The notes under the pieces: model-generated
The model's database searches: none
Seen by the model: only the letters and a program-made list of their open reading frames with translations
What the model was told of the DNA's origin: nothing
Translations under genes and position numbers: made by a program
NCBI GenBank assembly: GCA_027036915.1
Contig: JALWCD010000205.1
Location: forward strand, 1 to 6,794
Length of the DNA: 6,794 nucleotides
Direction of reading: 5' to 3'
Source of the DNA: Thermodesulfatator sp.
GTDB taxonomy: Bacteria > Desulfobacterota > Thermodesulfobacteria > Thermodesulfobacteriales > Thermodesulfobacteriaceae
Part shown: piece after piece, positions 6,505-6,794 of the stretch
Position numbering within the stretch: the stretch's first letter is position 1
How the letters are laid out: each line of letters begins with the position of its first letter

Positions 6505-6794
6505 AAAGACCGGTATTTCCTTTTACCGCCATCGTGGGCCAGGAGGACATGAAGCTCGCCCTGATTCTCAATGTCATTGACCCCGGAATCGGGGGAGTCC
6601 TCATTCGGGGGGAGAAGGGCACCGGAAAGTCCACGGTGGTGCGAGCTCTGGCGGATATTCTACCGGAGATCGAGGTGGTGGAGGGCTGCCCCTTCTCCTG
6701 CGATCCGGACTCACCCGAAAGCCTCTGTCCTTTCTGTAAAGATCGCCTTGAGAAGGAAGGGCGCCTTCCCCGCACCAGGCGAAAGGTGCGGGGA
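6501..6794 (+). CDS. Magnesium/cobalt-chelatase I-type AAA+ subunit, 5' part only
   Basis: This AAA+ ATPase would form the motor ring that powers metal insertion or removal by the large chelatase subunit. Only the first 98 residues are visible, of an expected 330-350. They include [16 protein letters not shown] at the N-terminus, Walker A GEKGTGKS (37-44) and the I-subunit segment that follows VVEG. That segment holds four cysteines, C63, C67, C76 and C79 (CX3C-X8-CX2C), a pattern I recall from I-type proteins of non-photosynthetic bacteria; it may bind zinc or be structural. The ATG overlaps the stop of the D-type gene as ATGA and has AGAGGTG about 5 bp upstream, so the pair is co-translated. 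The opening resembles that of the neighbouring D-type protein, consistent with an old duplication. Confidence 0.88.
   Translation, partial: MKRPVFPFTAIVGQEDMKLALILNVIDPGIGGVLIRGEKGTGKSTVVRALADILPEIEVVEGCPFSCDPDSPESLCPFCKDRLEKEGRLPRTRRKVRG

Noticed and set aside
4660..6794. A photosynthetic magnesium chelatase (bacteriochlorophyll synthesis)
   Set aside because: No pigment genes are visible, the D-type Walker motifs are intact, the I-type protein has a four-cysteine segment, and the neighbours are metal-uptake genes. It cannot be fully excluded without the right flank.

Overview
The window looks like a chromosomal locus from a Gram-negative bacterium, since it encodes an outer-membrane TonB-dependent receptor and a complete ExbB/ExbD/TonB energising complex. 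Genes are tightly packed, GC-rich and rich in Lys, Arg and Glu codons. That style fits an anaerobic, possibly thermophilic, Thermodesulfobacteriota/deltaproteobacteria-type genome, but this is an impression and not a proven placement. Nothing in the window suggests a phage, plasmid, insertion sequence or CRISPR array.

Layout. Two divergent transcription units leave a 129-bp AT-rich gap at 4531-4659 (about 38% GC by hand count). Leftward (minus strand) from 4530: a TonB-dependent receptor, a DUF4198 (COG5266, NikK-type) periplasmic protein, exbB, exbD and a TonB-like protein that runs off the left edge. The spacings are 26 bp, 76 bp, a 14-bp overlap and an ATGA overlap, so these five genes form one operon. 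Rightward (plus strand) from 4660: a magnesium/cobalt-chelatase D-type subunit (AAA+ plus VWA), then, by an ATGA overlap, the I-type AAA+ subunit, cut by the right edge.

Regulation. The gap holds a good sigma70-type promoter for the leftward operon (TTGACA, 16 bp, TATAGT on the minus strand). Its -35 box lies inside an imperfect inverted repeat, GTGTCAA-N13-GTAACAC. This closely resembles the NikR operator that I recall for Desulfovibrio-type bacteria (GTGTTAC-N13/14-GTAACAC). A third half-site, GTGTTAA, lies 13 bp before the chelatase start codon. Neither leader has room for a cobalamin riboswitch.

How the genes may work together. The receptor would bring a metal chelate, or a metallo-tetrapyrrole, across the outer membrane using proton-motive force delivered by ExbB/ExbD/TonB. 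The DUF4198 protein would handle nickel or cobalt in the periplasm. The chelatase I/D pair would drive ATP-dependent insertion or removal of a metal in a tetrapyrrole, together with a large CobN/ChlH-type subunit that is not in the window and may lie just to the right. The nickel-type operator, the nickel/cobalt-type periplasmic protein and the chelatase motor at a shared divergent promoter make this a credible uncharacterised metal or metallo-tetrapyrrole acquisition locus. The substrate itself cannot be read from the sequence.
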